Assembly (NCBI RefSeq): GCF_026013475.1
Contig: NZ_JAPDPH010000007.1
Coordinates: forward strand, 1-64,000
Direction: 5' to 3'
DNA: 64,000 nt
From: Micromonospora yasonensis
Lineage (GTDB): Bacteria; Actinomycetota; Actinomycetes; Mycobacteriales; Micromonosporaceae
This document shows, piece after piece, positions 1-7,914 of this stretch. The position numbers and the translations under genes are program-made. The first letter of the stretch is position 1. Every line of letters begins with the position of its first letter. Below the pieces are notes generated by a model that was given only the letters and a program-made list of their open reading frames with translations, did no database searches and was not told the DNA's origin.

Positions 1-498
1 GCCGAGCAGGCCGGCGGCCTGGCCGGCGTGGTCACCGCCGCCGGCATGGACGTGCCCGGCCGGCTGGCCGACCTCGACGGCGCCGCCTGGGACCGGATCG
101 TCGGGGTCAACCTGCTCGGCACCGCCGCGGTGGTCCGGGCGGCCGTGCCGTACCTGGAACGCGGGCACGGCACGGTGGTGACCGTGGCGTCCACGCTGGG
201 CGTCAAGGCGGTCAGCGACGCGACCGCGTACTGCGCGGCGAAGTTCGGGGTGGTCGGCTTCACCCGGGCGCTCGCCGCCGAGCTGGCCGGCACGGTCGGC
301 GTGACCCTGCTGATCCCGGGCGGGATGCGCACCGCCTTCTTCGACGACCGGGACGAGAAGTACAAGCCTGGCCCGGACGCCATCCTCAACGACCCGGCGG
401 ACACCGCCGAGGCGGTCCTGTTCGCGCTCTCCCAGCCGCCCGGCTGCGCCGTACGCGAGCTGGTGGTCTGCGCCGAGCAGGAGTCCTCGTACCCGTGA
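1..498 (+). CDS. SDR family oxidoreductase (5' end outside window)
   Basis: This is the C-terminal two thirds of a short-chain dehydrogenase/reductase; the NAD(P)-binding N-terminus lies before base 1 and the frame is open to the edge. Visible family signatures are the NLLGTAAVVRA helix (the conserved Asn of helix 4), the catalytic Ser in VTVASTLG, and the YCAAK catalytic Tyr-Lys pair, followed by a PGGMRT segment. It probably acts as a soluble NAD(P)-dependent sugar or alcohol oxidoreductase; the substrate cannot be read from sequence. Its TGA overlaps the GTG start of the following family 9 glycosyltransferase (GTGA), so the two are translationally coupled. That suggests a role in making or modifying a surface or secondary-metabolite sugar. 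Confidence 0.9.
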   Translation, partial: AEQAGGLAGVVTAAGMDVPGRLADLDGAAWDRIVGVNLLGTAAVVRAAVPYLERGHGTVVTVASTLGVKAVSDATAYCAAKFGVVGFTRALAAELAGTVGVTLLIPGGMRTAFFDDRDEKYKPGPDAILNDPADTAEAVLFALSQPPGCAVRELVVCAEQESSYP

Positions 499-1472
499 TC
501 CTCGTGCTCCGGGCGCTCGGCGTCGGCGACCTCGCGACTGCGGTTCCGGCGCTGCGTGCGCTGCGCGCCGCGTACCCGGGCGAGGAGCTGGCGCTGGTCG
601 CGCCGCGCTGGCTGGCCCCGCTGGTCGACCTCGTCGGCGGGGTGGACCGGCTGGTCGAGGCGGACGGGCTGGGCCACCTCGGGTGGCCCGGCCCCCCGCC
701 CCGCCTGGCGGTCAACCTGCACGGCCGGGGCCCGCAGTCGCACCGGGTGCTGGCCGCCACCCAGCCGGGTCGGCTGTACGCCTTCGCCAACGCCGAGGCC
801 GGGCACCTCGACGGGCCGCCGTGGCGGGCCGACGAGCACGAGGTGGACCGCTGGTGCCGGCTGCTGGCCTGGTACGGCGTTCCGGCCGACCGGGCCGACC
901 TGGCGCTGCGCCGGCCCGGTGCGGGCGGGCTGCCGACCGGGGTGAGCATCGTGCACCCGGGCGCGAAGGCCGGCCCGCGCCGCTGGCCGCCGGAGCGGTT
1001 CGCGGCGGTGGCCCGGGGCCTGGCCGGGCGCGGCCACCGGGTGGTGGTGACCGGGAACCCGGGCGAGCGGGGCATCGCCGACGAGGTGGCCCGCCGGGCC
1101 GGCCTGCCGGCCGACGCGGTGCTGGCCGGGGCCACCGGCCTCGGTGAGCTGGCCGCGCTGGTCGCCCACGCCCGGCTGGTGCTGGCCGGCGATACCGGCA
1201 TCGGTCACCTGGCCACCGCCTACGCCACCCCGTCGGTGCTGCTCTTCGGCCCGGTCCCGCCGGCGCACTGGGGACCGCCGCCGGACCGGCCGTGGCACCA
1301 GGCGCTCTGGGTGGGTCACCGGCCGTCCGGCGACGGCACGGGCGCGCACCCCGCCCTGGCCGAGCTGGACGTGCCGACCGTGCTGGGCGCGGTGAACCGG
1401 GTGGAGCGGGCCACGCTCTGCCGGCCGGGCGTGCCGCGCCAGGCCGCGCCGGTCGTTTCCGCCGCCGGCTGA
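495..1472 (+). CDS. Glycosyltransferase family 9 protein (heptosyltransferase-like)
   Basis: A 325-residue protein with the GT-B layout of ADP-heptose:LPS heptosyltransferases (GT9). The N-terminal Rossmann half starts ILVLRALGVGDLATAVPAL; the C-terminal half has the substrate motif VHPGAKAGPRRWPPERF and the nucleotide-sugar motif LAGDTGIGHLATA followed by LLFGPVPPAHWGPP. Actinomycetes lack LPS, so the acceptor is probably an exopolysaccharide, glycoprotein or natural-product aglycone (inference). The GTG start overlaps the stop of the preceding SDR gene. The length is close to the family norm of 320-350 residues and nothing looks broken. Confidence 0.9.
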   Translation: MILVLRALGVGDLATAVPALRALRAAYPGEELALVAPRWLAPLVDLVGGVDRLVEADGLGHLGWPGPPPRLAVNLHGRGPQSHRVLAATQPGRLYAFANAEAGHLDGPPWRADEHEVDRWCRLLAWYGVPADRADLALRRPGAGGLPTGVSIVHPGAKAGPRRWPPERFAAVARGLAGRGHRVVVTGNPGERGIADEVARRAGLPADAVLAGATGLGELAALVAHARLVLAGDTGIGHLATAYATPSVLLFGPVPPAHWGPPPDRPWHQALWVGHRPSGDGTGAHPALAELDVPTVLGAVNRVERATLCRPGVPRQAAPVVSAAG

Positions 1473-1519
1473 GCCACCCTTTCCTACCCGCCGGTAGCCT
1501 CGCGCCGTACGCTGGGCCG

Positions 1520-2377
1520 GTGAGCGCGGAGTACACCCAGGAGTTCGTGGACGTCGACGGGGCGCGGATCGGCGTCCAGATCTACCCGGAGCCGGCCGGG
1601 CCGCCCGGCGCGCCGGTGGTGCTGATCTGGCCAGCGATGGGCGTCCGGGCCCGCTGGTACCGGCCGTTCGCCGCCGCGCTGCGCGAGGCCGGGCTCGCCG
1701 TGATCGTGGCCGACCTGCGCGGCACCGGCGAGAGCACGCCCGCCCCCGCCCGCACCTGCCGGTACGGCTACGCGGAACTGGCCGCCGACGTCGGCGCGGT
1801 GCTCGACGCGCTCAAGCCGCGGCTGGACGGGCGGACCCGGGTGCTGCTCGGGCACTCCCTCGGCGGGCAGGTCGCGGTGCTGCACCAGGCCCTGCACGAC
1901 GCCGAGCGGGTGGACGGGCTGGCCCTGGTGGCGGTCGGCCTCCCGTGGTGGCGCGGCTACCCGGGGCGGCGCGGCTGGGGCGTGCTGCCGTACACCCAGG
2001 GGATCGCGGCGGTGGCCCGAGTGCTCGGCGTCTGGCCGGGCTGGGGGTTCGGCGGCCGGCAGGCGCGCGGGGTGATCCGCGACTGGGCGTACACCGCGCG
2101 GACCGGCCGGTTCCCGGTGCTCGACGGGGTCGACGCCGAGGCGGCGGTGGCCCGGATGGCCACCCCGGTCCTGGCGGTGAGCGTGGACGACGACCAGTAC
2201 ACCCCGCACGAGACGCTGGACCACCTGTGCGGCAAGCTCGCCGCCGCGCCGGTGACCCGGCACCGCTACACCGTCGCCGAGGCGGGCGGCCCGCTGGACC
2301 ACTTCACCTGGGTCCGCGCCGCCGCCCCGCTGGCCGCCCGGGTCGCCGCGTTCGCCGCCGGCCTGCCGCACCGCTGA
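1520..2377 (+). CDS. Alpha/beta hydrolase
   Basis: A 285-residue alpha/beta-hydrolase fold protein. It shows the strand-3 and oxyanion region (VVLIWPAMGVRARWY), DLRGTGES, the nucleophile elbow LGHSLGGQ (catalytic Ser), and a late acid/His region (VSVDDDQYTPHE, then GGPLDHFTWV). The GTG at 1520 fits the first hydrolase residues. The frame is open further upstream, but that stretch overlaps the glycosyltransferase and is low-complexity. The family acts on esters or related bonds of small hydrophobic substrates; the specific substrate is unknown. It lies about 50 nt after the glycosyltransferase in the same direction. Confidence 0.85.
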   Translation: MSAEYTQEFVDVDGARIGVQIYPEPAGPPGAPVVLIWPAMGVRARWYRPFAAALREAGLAVIVADLRGTGESTPAPARTCRYGYAELAADVGAVLDALKPRLDGRTRVLLGHSLGGQVAVLHQALHDAERVDGLALVAVGLPWWRGYPGRRGWGVLPYTQGIAAVARVLGVWPGWGFGGRQARGVIRDWAYTARTGRFPVLDGVDAEAAVARMATPVLAVSVDDDQYTPHETLDHLCGKLAAAPVTRHRYTVAEAGGPLDHFTWVRAAAPLAARVAAFAAGLPHR

Positions 2378-2458
2378 GGCTTGGCCGCGGAGATCGGGCG
2401 CGTAGTCCGCCGCAACGCGGGTATGCGGCACCGCCCGAACACGGTGGAGGGGGATCAG

Positions 2459-3172
2459 ATGTCCGAACGGCACACGGCGTTGCGCTCCATGCACGATCTG
2501 GGCCTGGCGGCCTGGTTCGGCGGCTCACTGATGGGGGCGCTCGGCGTCAACGGGGCGGCGGCCCAGCTCGAGGACTCGACGCAGCGCCTGCCGGTGGCCT
2601 CGGCGGGCTGGGCGCGGTGGACCCCGGTCAACGCGGCGGCCATCGGCACCCACCTGGCCGGCGCGGTCGGCGAGATGGTCACCGAGAGCCCGCGGGTCGC
2701 CGCCCAGGCCGGGGTGGCCCGGATGAGCGCGGTGAAGACCGCGCTGACCGTGGGCGCGTTGGCGGTGACCGGCTACAGCCGGCTGCTCGGCATGAGGCTG
2801 GCGAAGGCGGGCGGACCGCCCGTCGAGGGGGCCACCGAACCGAGCTACCAGACCCCGGCGAACGTCGCCTCCTGTCAGCGGCAGATGAAGCTGCTCCAGT
2901 GGGCGATCCCGGCGCTGACCGGCGCGCTGGTGGTGGTGACCGCGTACATGAGCGAGCAGCAGCGGCCGGGCCAGGTGTTCCGGGGGCTGCTCGGCCGGGC
3001 GGGCGGGCTGATGTCCAAGCCGAAGACGGTCGGCAAGGTGGCCGCCATCGCCACGCCCGGGCCGAAGACGATCGGCAAGCTCGCCGCGTTTGCCACGCCG
3101 GGACCGAAGGCGATCGGTTCGATCGCCGCGATGGGCGTGGCCAAGCGACGGCTGATGACGGCCGGCCGGTGA
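2459..3172 (+). CDS. Hypothetical membrane-associated protein with C-terminal tandem repeat
   Basis: A 237-residue protein with no family I can name with certainty. ATG 2459 is preceded by a strong GGAGGGGG. Hydrophobic stretches lie near residues 20-40, 90-110 and 145-165, suggesting membrane association. The C-terminal ~60 residues hold a lysine-rich repeat of about 16 residues: KPKTVGKVAAIATPGP, then KTIGKLAAFATPGP, then KAIGSIAAMG. These regularly spaced lysines on an amphipathic surface could bind membrane or nucleic acid (inference). It resembles conserved Actinobacteria hypothetical proteins of membrane type. It is not coupled to its neighbours. Confidence 0.7.
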   Translation: MSERHTALRSMHDLGLAAWFGGSLMGALGVNGAAAQLEDSTQRLPVASAGWARWTPVNAAAIGTHLAGAVGEMVTESPRVAAQAGVARMSAVKTALTVGALAVTGYSRLLGMRLAKAGGPPVEGATEPSYQTPANVASCQRQMKLLQWAIPALTGALVVVTAYMSEQQRPGQVFRGLLGRAGGLMSKPKTVGKVAAIATPGPKTIGKLAAFATPGPKAIGSIAAMGVAKRRLMTAGR

Positions 3173-3315
3173 CCCGCCGGGTGGCCGGCGACTCACATCG
3201 GGGTGGGCCGCCGGCCACGCGGCGTACCCGGGGGCGGGGTCCGGACGGCGCGGCATGACCGGGCGGCCGGCGGGCAATCAGCGCGGACGGGAAGCCAAGC
3301 CAGGTGAGGTGGGCC

Positions 3316-3708
3316 ATGAGCAGCAAGAAGCGACCGGGTACGGGCGACGGGAGCGGGCCGCAGGCGGCCGCCCCGTGGGGCACCACCGACGGCTTCGACG
3401 CCGACCCGCCGTGGGGCGCGGGCGAGGACGCGCCCATGGACGAGGGCAGCGAGGAGAACGCGGTGCCGGAGGGGCGCCGCGGGGAGCGCCGCGCGGCGGG
3501 CGCCGGGCCGGACGGCCCGAAGGCCGGCCGGCACGGACTCGGCTCGGTCGAGCCCACCCGCTACCCGGAGGCCGGACCGGGCGCGCCGCCGGATCCGGCG
3601 CCGTCGGCGCGTACCTTCCCGGACGACAGCGCCGGTGGGGACCTGCCGGACAACGCGCTGGAGGAGGCCACCGGAATGCACCCCGAGGGGTTCCGCCGGC
3701 GCGGCTGA
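3316..3708 (+). CDS. Hypothetical acidic, low-complexity protein
   Basis: A 130-residue hydrophilic protein rich in Gly, Pro, Asp, Glu and Arg, with no recognisable fold or membrane segment, so probably largely disordered. ATG 3316 is chosen over GTG 3304 because an AGGTGAGG-like ribosome site sits just upstream. The C-terminal segment NALEEATGMHPEGFRRRG looks like the most ordered part. It ends 7 nt before the convergent DUF72 gene. Function unknown. Confidence 0.6.
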   Translation: MSSKKRPGTGDGSGPQAAAPWGTTDGFDADPPWGAGEDAPMDEGSEENAVPEGRRGERRAAGAGPDGPKAGRHGLGSVEPTRYPEAGPGAPPDPAPSARTFPDDSAGGDLPDNALEEATGMHPEGFRRRG

Positions 3709-3715
3709 CCACGGA

Positions 3716-4624
3716 TCACCGGCCGGGTCGGGCGCCGGCCGGGTGGCCGGTGGGCACCACGCCGAGCAGCTCGGCGAGCCGGGCCGCGTCCCGCGGGGCC
3801 TGGTCGTCGCAGCAGTTGTTCATCAGCACGTGCAGCTCGGCGCACTGGTCGGCCAGCTCGTGCAGCAGCACGGACCAGCGGCGCAGCTCCTCCGCACCGT
3901 AGGCGTACCGGAATTTCTCCTGTTTGTCGCCGCTCTCCCAGGCGGTGCTGTGCCCGTGGAAGCGGACCACCGCGAGGTCGGTGGTGGCGACCAGGATCGG
4001 CGGCACCGACGAGACGTGCCCCTGTGGCATGTCCACGCACACGTAGCCGAGCCCGTGCTCGCCGAGGAACGTCACCGTGTCGGCCATCGCGTCGTCGGCG
4101 AACCAGGAGGAGTGCCGCAGCTCGACGCCGACCCGGAAGGGCCGGCACCGCCGGGCCGCGGCCAGGATCCGCCGCTTGGCCGCGTCGCCCCGGGCCAGCC
4201 AGGGCGGGAACTGGAGCAGCACCGCGCCGAGCCGGTCGGCCGCCGCGATCGGCGCCAGCGCCGCGTGGAACCGGTCCCAGAGCTCGTCGTTCGCCCCGGC
4301 GGACAGATCCCGCCAGCGGATCCGGCTCGCGCCGCCGGCCGGTCGCAGTTCCCGGGGCAGCGCGGCGACCGGCGTGTGGTGGCCGGTGAAGAGGCGGAAC
4401 GCCTTGACGTCGAAGGTGAACCCGGGCGGGGTTGCCGCCACCCAGCCCTCGGCGGTCTCCGGCAGCGGGATGGCGTAGTACGACGTGTCCACCTCGACCA
4501 GGCCGAACCGCTGCGCGTAGCAGCCGAGGCGACCGGCGGGGGTGTTGACGGCGCGGGGGTACCAGCCGGAACGGACCAGCCCCTGGTCGGCCCAGGAGGA
4601 CGTGCCCACCTTGATGACACCCAT
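3716..4624 (-). CDS. DUF72 (YecE-like) domain protein
   Basis: A 302-residue DUF72 TIM-barrel protein, close to the family's usual 240-300 residues. Signatures are the N-terminal KVGTSSWAD, the GWYP turn, EVDTSYYAIP, FDVKAFRLFTGH, LLQFPPWL, GVELRHSSWF, CVDMPQGH, and near the C-terminus VRFHGHSTAWES, KFRYAY and LMNNCCDD. The fold is phosphatase/endonuclease IV-like, but no activity is established for the family. ATG 4624 begins the conserved MGVIKVGTSSW, so it is preferred over an upstream in-frame extension that overlaps unrelated relic DNA. Confidence 0.88.
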   Translation of the reverse strand: MGVIKVGTSSWADQGLVRSGWYPRAVNTPAGRLGCYAQRFGLVEVDTSYYAIPLPETAEGWVAATPPGFTFDVKAFRLFTGHHTPVAALPRELRPAGGASRIRWRDLSAGANDELWDRFHAALAPIAAADRLGAVLLQFPPWLARGDAAKRRILAAARRCRPFRVGVELRHSSWFADDAMADTVTFLGEHGLGYVCVDMPQGHVSSVPPILVATTDLAVVRFHGHSTAWESGDKQEKFRYAYGAEELRRWSVLLHELADQCAELHVLMNNCCDDQAPRDAARLAELLGVVPTGHPAGARPGR

Positions 4625-4673
4625 GTAATTCAGTGCACCCCGACGTGGCCGGATCGGCAACCGGGGTGGCCCG

Positions 4674-4869
4674 GTGTGGAGGCCGACGCGCTGGTCGGCA
4701 CCCTCGACCTGGACGCCGCGCAACCGCTACCGGTCGCGCCGTGGTTCGAGCCGGGAGCCAGCTGGTCGGTACGCCGGTGCTGCTGCACGTGATCGCGGAG
4801 ACCGCGCAGCACGCCGGTCACGCCGACATCCTTCGCGAATCGATCGACGGGGCCAAGACGATGGGCTGA
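4674..4869 (+). pseudogene. DinB/DUF664-type protein relic (5' truncated, frameshifted)
   Basis: Only the C-terminal ~60 residues of a DinB-superfamily (DUF664, mycothiol-dependent-enzyme-like) gene survive. One frame reads LDAAQPLPVAPWFEPGASWS; the next frame continues LLHVIAETAQHAGHADILRE then SIDGAKTMG. The latter is the classic DUF664 tail with the metal-ligand His of helix 4. The frame changes near 4774: one missing base turns an expected Arg-Val-Leu-Leu-His into CCCT-stop. No start or N-terminal half is present; upstream DNA belongs to the DUF72 gene promoter. A complete gene of the same superfamily lies at 12308-12817. Confidence 0.7.
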
Positions 4870-4886
4870 ATCCCGGGCAGTGATGG

Positions 4887-4903
4887 ATCTCACAATCTGA
4901 GAT
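4887..4903. promoter_or_regulatory. Inverted repeat ATCTCA-N5-TGAGAT
   Basis: A perfect 6-bp inverted repeat around CAATC, in the gap between the DUF664 relic and the gene at 4964. It could be an operator; no regulator is adjacent. Confidence 0.3.
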
Positions 4904-4925
4904 GCGCTTCGGGCGGGGTCCGGAT

Positions 4926-4935
4926 GTGACGTCAC
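4926..4935. promoter_or_regulatory. Palindrome GTGACGTCAC upstream of the membrane protein gene
   Basis: A perfect 10-bp palindrome 28 nt before the ATG at 4964. Its position in a 90-nt non-coding leader makes an operator plausible. The binding protein is unknown. Confidence 0.35.
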
Positions 4936-4963
4936 GACCGGTGGCGGCGCTGAGGGACACGAG

Positions 4964-5746
4964 ATGAACGCACACCGTATGGACCAGGAGACCGTCGAGC
5001 GCCTGCTCGTCGGTCCCGTCGCCCACGCGCCGGACGGTCCGGAGGTGCTCGTCCAGCTCCTCGCCGCCGTCCGCGCCGCCCCCCGACCGCACGAGCTGAG
5101 CGGTGAGGCGGCTGCCCTCCAGGCGTTCCGCCTGGCGCGAGCCGGATCGGCGCCGGTGCTGGCCGCCCGTCCCGGCCGACGGTTCCTGGCCGGCCTGCTC
5201 GGTGCCAAGGTCGCCCTGGCCGCGCTGGTCGCGGCCGCCACCGGCGGCGTGGCGCTGGCCGCCGTCACCGGCACGATGCCCGGCCCGTTGGGTCGCGACC
5301 CGGCCACCACGCCGGGCACCAGCACCACGAGCGGCCCCGCCCCCACGTCCGGCCCCAGCGCCTCCGGAACCCCGGGCGCGAACCGGACCGACGCGCCGGG
5401 CGGCACGCCCGCCCTGGCCGGGCTCTGCATTGCCTACCGGAGCGAGCCGGACGAGAGCCGGCGCCAGGCGCTGGAGTCCCCGCGCTTCGCGGAGCTGGTC
5501 ACGGCAGCGGGTGGTCGGGAGAAGGTCGCCAGCTACTGCAACCGGCTGCTGGACAGGCCGGGCAAGCCGAGCGGGTCCACCGGCGGCGAGACGAAGCGAC
5601 CGGACGCCGAGCCGAGCGGCCGGGTCACCGGCAAACCGGAGCGCACCCCCGCCCCAGCGGTCACCGTCACGCCGACCTCGCAACCGTCCGGTCCGGCGGG
5701 TCCGGCCGGGAACCAGCCCGCCTCGATCGGCCCGACCCGGCACTGA
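4964..5746 (+). CDS. Membrane-anchored hypothetical protein with Pro/Thr-rich extracytoplasmic tail
   Basis: A 260-residue protein of anti-sigma-like layout. The cytoplasmic part (1-72) has helices such as ETVERLLVGP and VLVQLLAAVRAAP. One membrane segment lies around 75-100. A long Pro/Thr/Ser/Gly-rich extracytoplasmic region is interrupted by a short ordered patch (AGLCIAYRSEPDESRRQALE up to VASYCNRLLDRPG) with two Cys that could form a disulfide. No sigma factor gene is adjacent, so calling it an anti-sigma factor would be guesswork. The 3' end runs through a 19-bp duplication and then a strong terminator. Confidence 0.65.
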   Translation: MNAHRMDQETVERLLVGPVAHAPDGPEVLVQLLAAVRAAPRPHELSGEAAALQAFRLARAGSAPVLAARPGRRFLAGLLGAKVALAALVAAATGGVALAAVTGTMPGPLGRDPATTPGTSTTSGPAPTSGPSASGTPGANRTDAPGGTPALAGLCIAYRSEPDESRRQALESPRFAELVTAAGGREKVASYCNRLLDRPGKPSGSTGGETKRPDAEPSGRVTGKPERTPAPAVTVTPTSQPSGPAGPAGNQPASIGPTRH

Positions 5747-5765
5747 GATCGGCCCGACCCGGCAC
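5725..5765 (+). repeat. 19-bp direct duplication spanning a stop codon
   Basis: The 19 bases at 5725-5743 recur exactly at 5747-5765 (period 22). The TGA of the upstream gene (5744-5746) sits between the two copies. This looks like replication slippage at the gene end. Confidence 0.8.
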
Positions 5766-5782
5766 CGAGCGGTGCCGGACCG

Positions 5783-5824
5783 GCCTCGGCCGTGCCGACC
5801 CGGGCGGGTCGGCACGGCCGAGGC
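5783..5824. terminator. Bidirectional terminator hairpin, 19-bp perfect stem
   Basis: Arms 5783-5801 and 5806-5824 are exactly complementary with a GGGC loop. The hairpin lies between the convergent gene at 4964-5746 and the subtilisin gene ending at 5833, so it can stop transcription from both sides. There is no U-tract, as is common in actinomycetes. Confidence 0.8.
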
Positions 5825-5832
5825 GTCGACGG

Positions 5833-7050
5833 TCAGAACGTGGCCACGTTCAGCAGCTTCTCCTGGATGCCGTCCGGGTCGCCGGCCGGCCAGCTGTAGT
5901 TGGTCGTACCGGCCGCCTGGAGGGCCGACTTGACCGCGCTCGGCGTGGCCGTCGGGTGGGTCGCCTTGTAGAGCGCGGCGCCACCGGCGACGTGCGGGCT
6001 GGCCATCGAGGTACCGGAGATGGTGTTGTAGGCGCCGCCCTTCCAGGTCGAGTAGATGCAGACACCCGGAGCCATCAGGTCGACGTCGGCGCCGTAGTTG
6101 GAGAAGTCGGCGATGGTGTCGTCGACGTCGGTGCGGCAGGTGGGCGCCGCGCCGCCGCCCGGCAGACCGTTGAAGTCGGCCAGCGCGGAAACGGTGATGA
6201 CCTCGTCGTACGCGGCCGGCACGTGGTTGGCCGCGTTGTCGGTCTCGTTGCCGGCGGCCACGACGTAGGTCACGCCGGCCGCGACCGACTTGCAGATCGC
6301 CTCGTGCATCGCGTCCTTGTTGCTGCCGCAGGCGCTGTCGGAACCGGAGCCGCCGAGGCTCATGTTGGCGACCTCGATCTCGCTGGCGTGCGCCGTCACG
6401 TAGTCGATGCCGCAGATGATGTCGGAGAAGGTCCCACTGCCGGCGTTGTTGAGCACCCGGACCGGCCAGACCCGGGCGCCCGGGGCCATACCGACCGCGC
6501 CGATGCCGTTGTCCAGCGCGCCGATGGTGCCCGCTACGTGCGAGCCGTGGCCGTTGCCGTCGTTGGCGCTGTTGCCGGTGGAGCAGTTCTTCGCGCCGGC
6601 GGTGTAGACGTTGAGGTCGGGGTGGGTCAGGTCGATGCCGGTGTCGATGACGGCGACGTCGACGTTCACCCGCTCATCCGCGCCGTCGATCTTCGCGGTC
6701 GGGCTCAGTTCCGCGTCGGCCCGGTTGATGCCGGTCGGCGTGGTCTGGGCGTCGGCCGTCGCCACCCTGTCGGGCTGGACGAAGAGCACCCGCGAGTCGC
6801 GGGCGATGCGAGCCGCGGCGGTGGCGCTCATCCGGGCCGAGTAGCCACGCAGGGCGTGCTCGTAGACGTGGCCCACGGTGGCGCCGGTCGCCCGAGCCTG
6901 CTCGGCGGCGACCGACGACGAGTTCGCGTCGGCGCGGAGTACGACGATGTAGCCGGTCTGCACCTCGGCCCGTGGGGCGGCGGTGGCGCCGGTGGCCGAG
7001 GCGGCGACGACGATGCCGGTGAGCATCGCGACGCCCAGTGTCTTGCGCAT
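5833..7050 (-). CDS. Secreted S8 family subtilisin-like serine protease
   Basis: A 405-residue extracellular protease. A signal peptide covers residues 1-24 (MRKTLG, hydrophobic core, ATAAP). An I9 propeptide/inhibitor domain (about 32-95) contains YIVVLRADAN and RVLFVQPD. The peptidase domain has catalytic Asp136 in VAVIDTGID, His168 in NGHGSHVAGT, oxyanion Asn268 in VAAGNETD and Ser348 in SGTSMASPHVAGG, so the triad is complete. ATG 7050 has GGAGAGGA upstream; the in-frame extension before it is not signal-like. It is divergent from the shbA operon, across an AT-rich patch at 7137-7171 that probably holds the promoter. Confidence 0.95.
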   Translation of the reverse strand: MRKTLGVAMLTGIVVAASATGATAAPRAEVQTGYIVVLRADANSSSVAAEQARATGATVGHVYEHALRGYSARMSATAAARIARDSRVLFVQPDRVATADAQTTPTGINRADAELSPTAKIDGADERVNVDVAVIDTGIDLTHPDLNVYTAGAKNCSTGNSANDGNGHGSHVAGTIGALDNGIGAVGMAPGARVWPVRVLNNAGSGTFSDIICGIDYVTAHASEIEVANMSLGGSGSDSACGSNKDAMHEAICKSVAAGVTYVVAAGNETDNAANHVPAAYDEVITVSALADFNGLPGGGAAPTCRTDVDDTIADFSNYGADVDLMAPGVCIYSTWKGGAYNTISGTSMASPHVAGGAALYKATHPTATPSAVKSALQAAGTTNYSWPAGDPDGIQEKLLNVATF

Positions 7051-7341
7051 GCGGTTCCTCTCCACGTGCGATCGGGCCGGTCGGCCCGGATCGAGGCTGG
7101 CGCAGCCGGCAACCCGTGGACCAGAGCCGCCGGCCATTTGTTATTGGAAATATATCAATTTGTGGGAAAAGCCGCACAACGACTGACCCGGCGTCGGAAA
7201 CGCCAGGTCGGAGGAACGCGCATGCGGCTCCTGTCGGGTTATCGCCGGCGGCCGGTGCGGTGTTTCACCCGCCCCCTTGGCGGTACGACGGCGGCCGGTT
7301 ACCGTCGAGCCACGCACAGCGGAAGGGCGTCGTTGACCTCG
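7051..7341. promoter_or_regulatory. Intergenic region between subtilisin and shbA
   Basis: A 291-nt divergent control region. The only AT-rich stretch, 7137-7171 (includes GAAATATATC), is a likely promoter area for the subtilisin gene. A GGAAGGG at 7321-7327 is the ribosome site for the sigma factor. No other gene is seen. Confidence 0.5.
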
Positions 7342-7914
7342 ATGGACACACCGGATCCCGACCTCGTCCGGCGGGCCGTGGCCGGTGACTCCGTGGCGGT
7401 GGCGCGGGTGCTCGGCCAGATCAGGCCGATCGTGGTGCGCTACAGCCTGGCCCGGCTAGGACACGTCGGCGCCGGCGGGGCCACGGCCGAGGACGTCGCC
7501 CAGGAGGTCTGCCTCGCGGTGCTGCGCGCGCTGCCCCGCTTCACCGACCAGGGCCGCCCGTTCCTCGCATTCGTGTACGGCATCGCCGCCCGCAAGGTGG
7601 CCGACGCCTGCCGGGCCGCCGGCCGCGACCGCACGGAGAGCGTCGCCGAGCTGCCCGACACCGTCGACCCCGATCCCGGCCCGGAGCCTCGGGCGGTCAT
7701 CGCCGACCTCGGCGCCCGCCTCTCCGGACTGCTCGCCCAGTTGCCCGCGACCCACCGCGAGATCCTGGTGCTCCGCCTGGGCGTCGGCATGACGGCCGAC
7801 GAGGTCGGTACGGTGCTCGGTATGACCGCTGGGGCCGTACGGCTGGCGCAGCACCGGGCGTTGACCCGGCTGCGCGCCCTCGCCGGTGACTCCGTGGCGG
7901 GGGTGCTTCGGTGA
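7342..7914 (+). CDS. shbA: ShbA-type ECF RNA polymerase sigma factor
   Basis: A 190-residue ECF sigma factor. Region 2 spans about residues 10-95: VRRAVAGD, then ATAEDVAQEVCLAVLRAL, then GRPFLAFVYGIAARKVADA. Region 4 spans about 125-180: LLAQLPATHREILVLR and GMTAGAVRLAQHRALTRLRA. This matches the ShbA/SigD group, which in Streptomyces drives transcription of the principal sigma factor gene hrdB (established knowledge). The GTG of the next gene overlaps the stop, and that gene encodes an RsdA-like anti-sigma factor, which supports the assignment. Start choice is uncertain: GGAAGGG is better spaced for TTG 7333, three codons upstream of ATG 7342. Confidence 0.85.
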   Translation: MDTPDPDLVRRAVAGDSVAVARVLGQIRPIVVRYSLARLGHVGAGGATAEDVAQEVCLAVLRALPRFTDQGRPFLAFVYGIAARKVADACRAAGRDRTESVAELPDTVDPDPGPEPRAVIADLGARLSGLLAQLPATHREILVLRLGVGMTADEVGTVLGMTAGAVRLAQHRALTRLRALAGDSVAGVLR

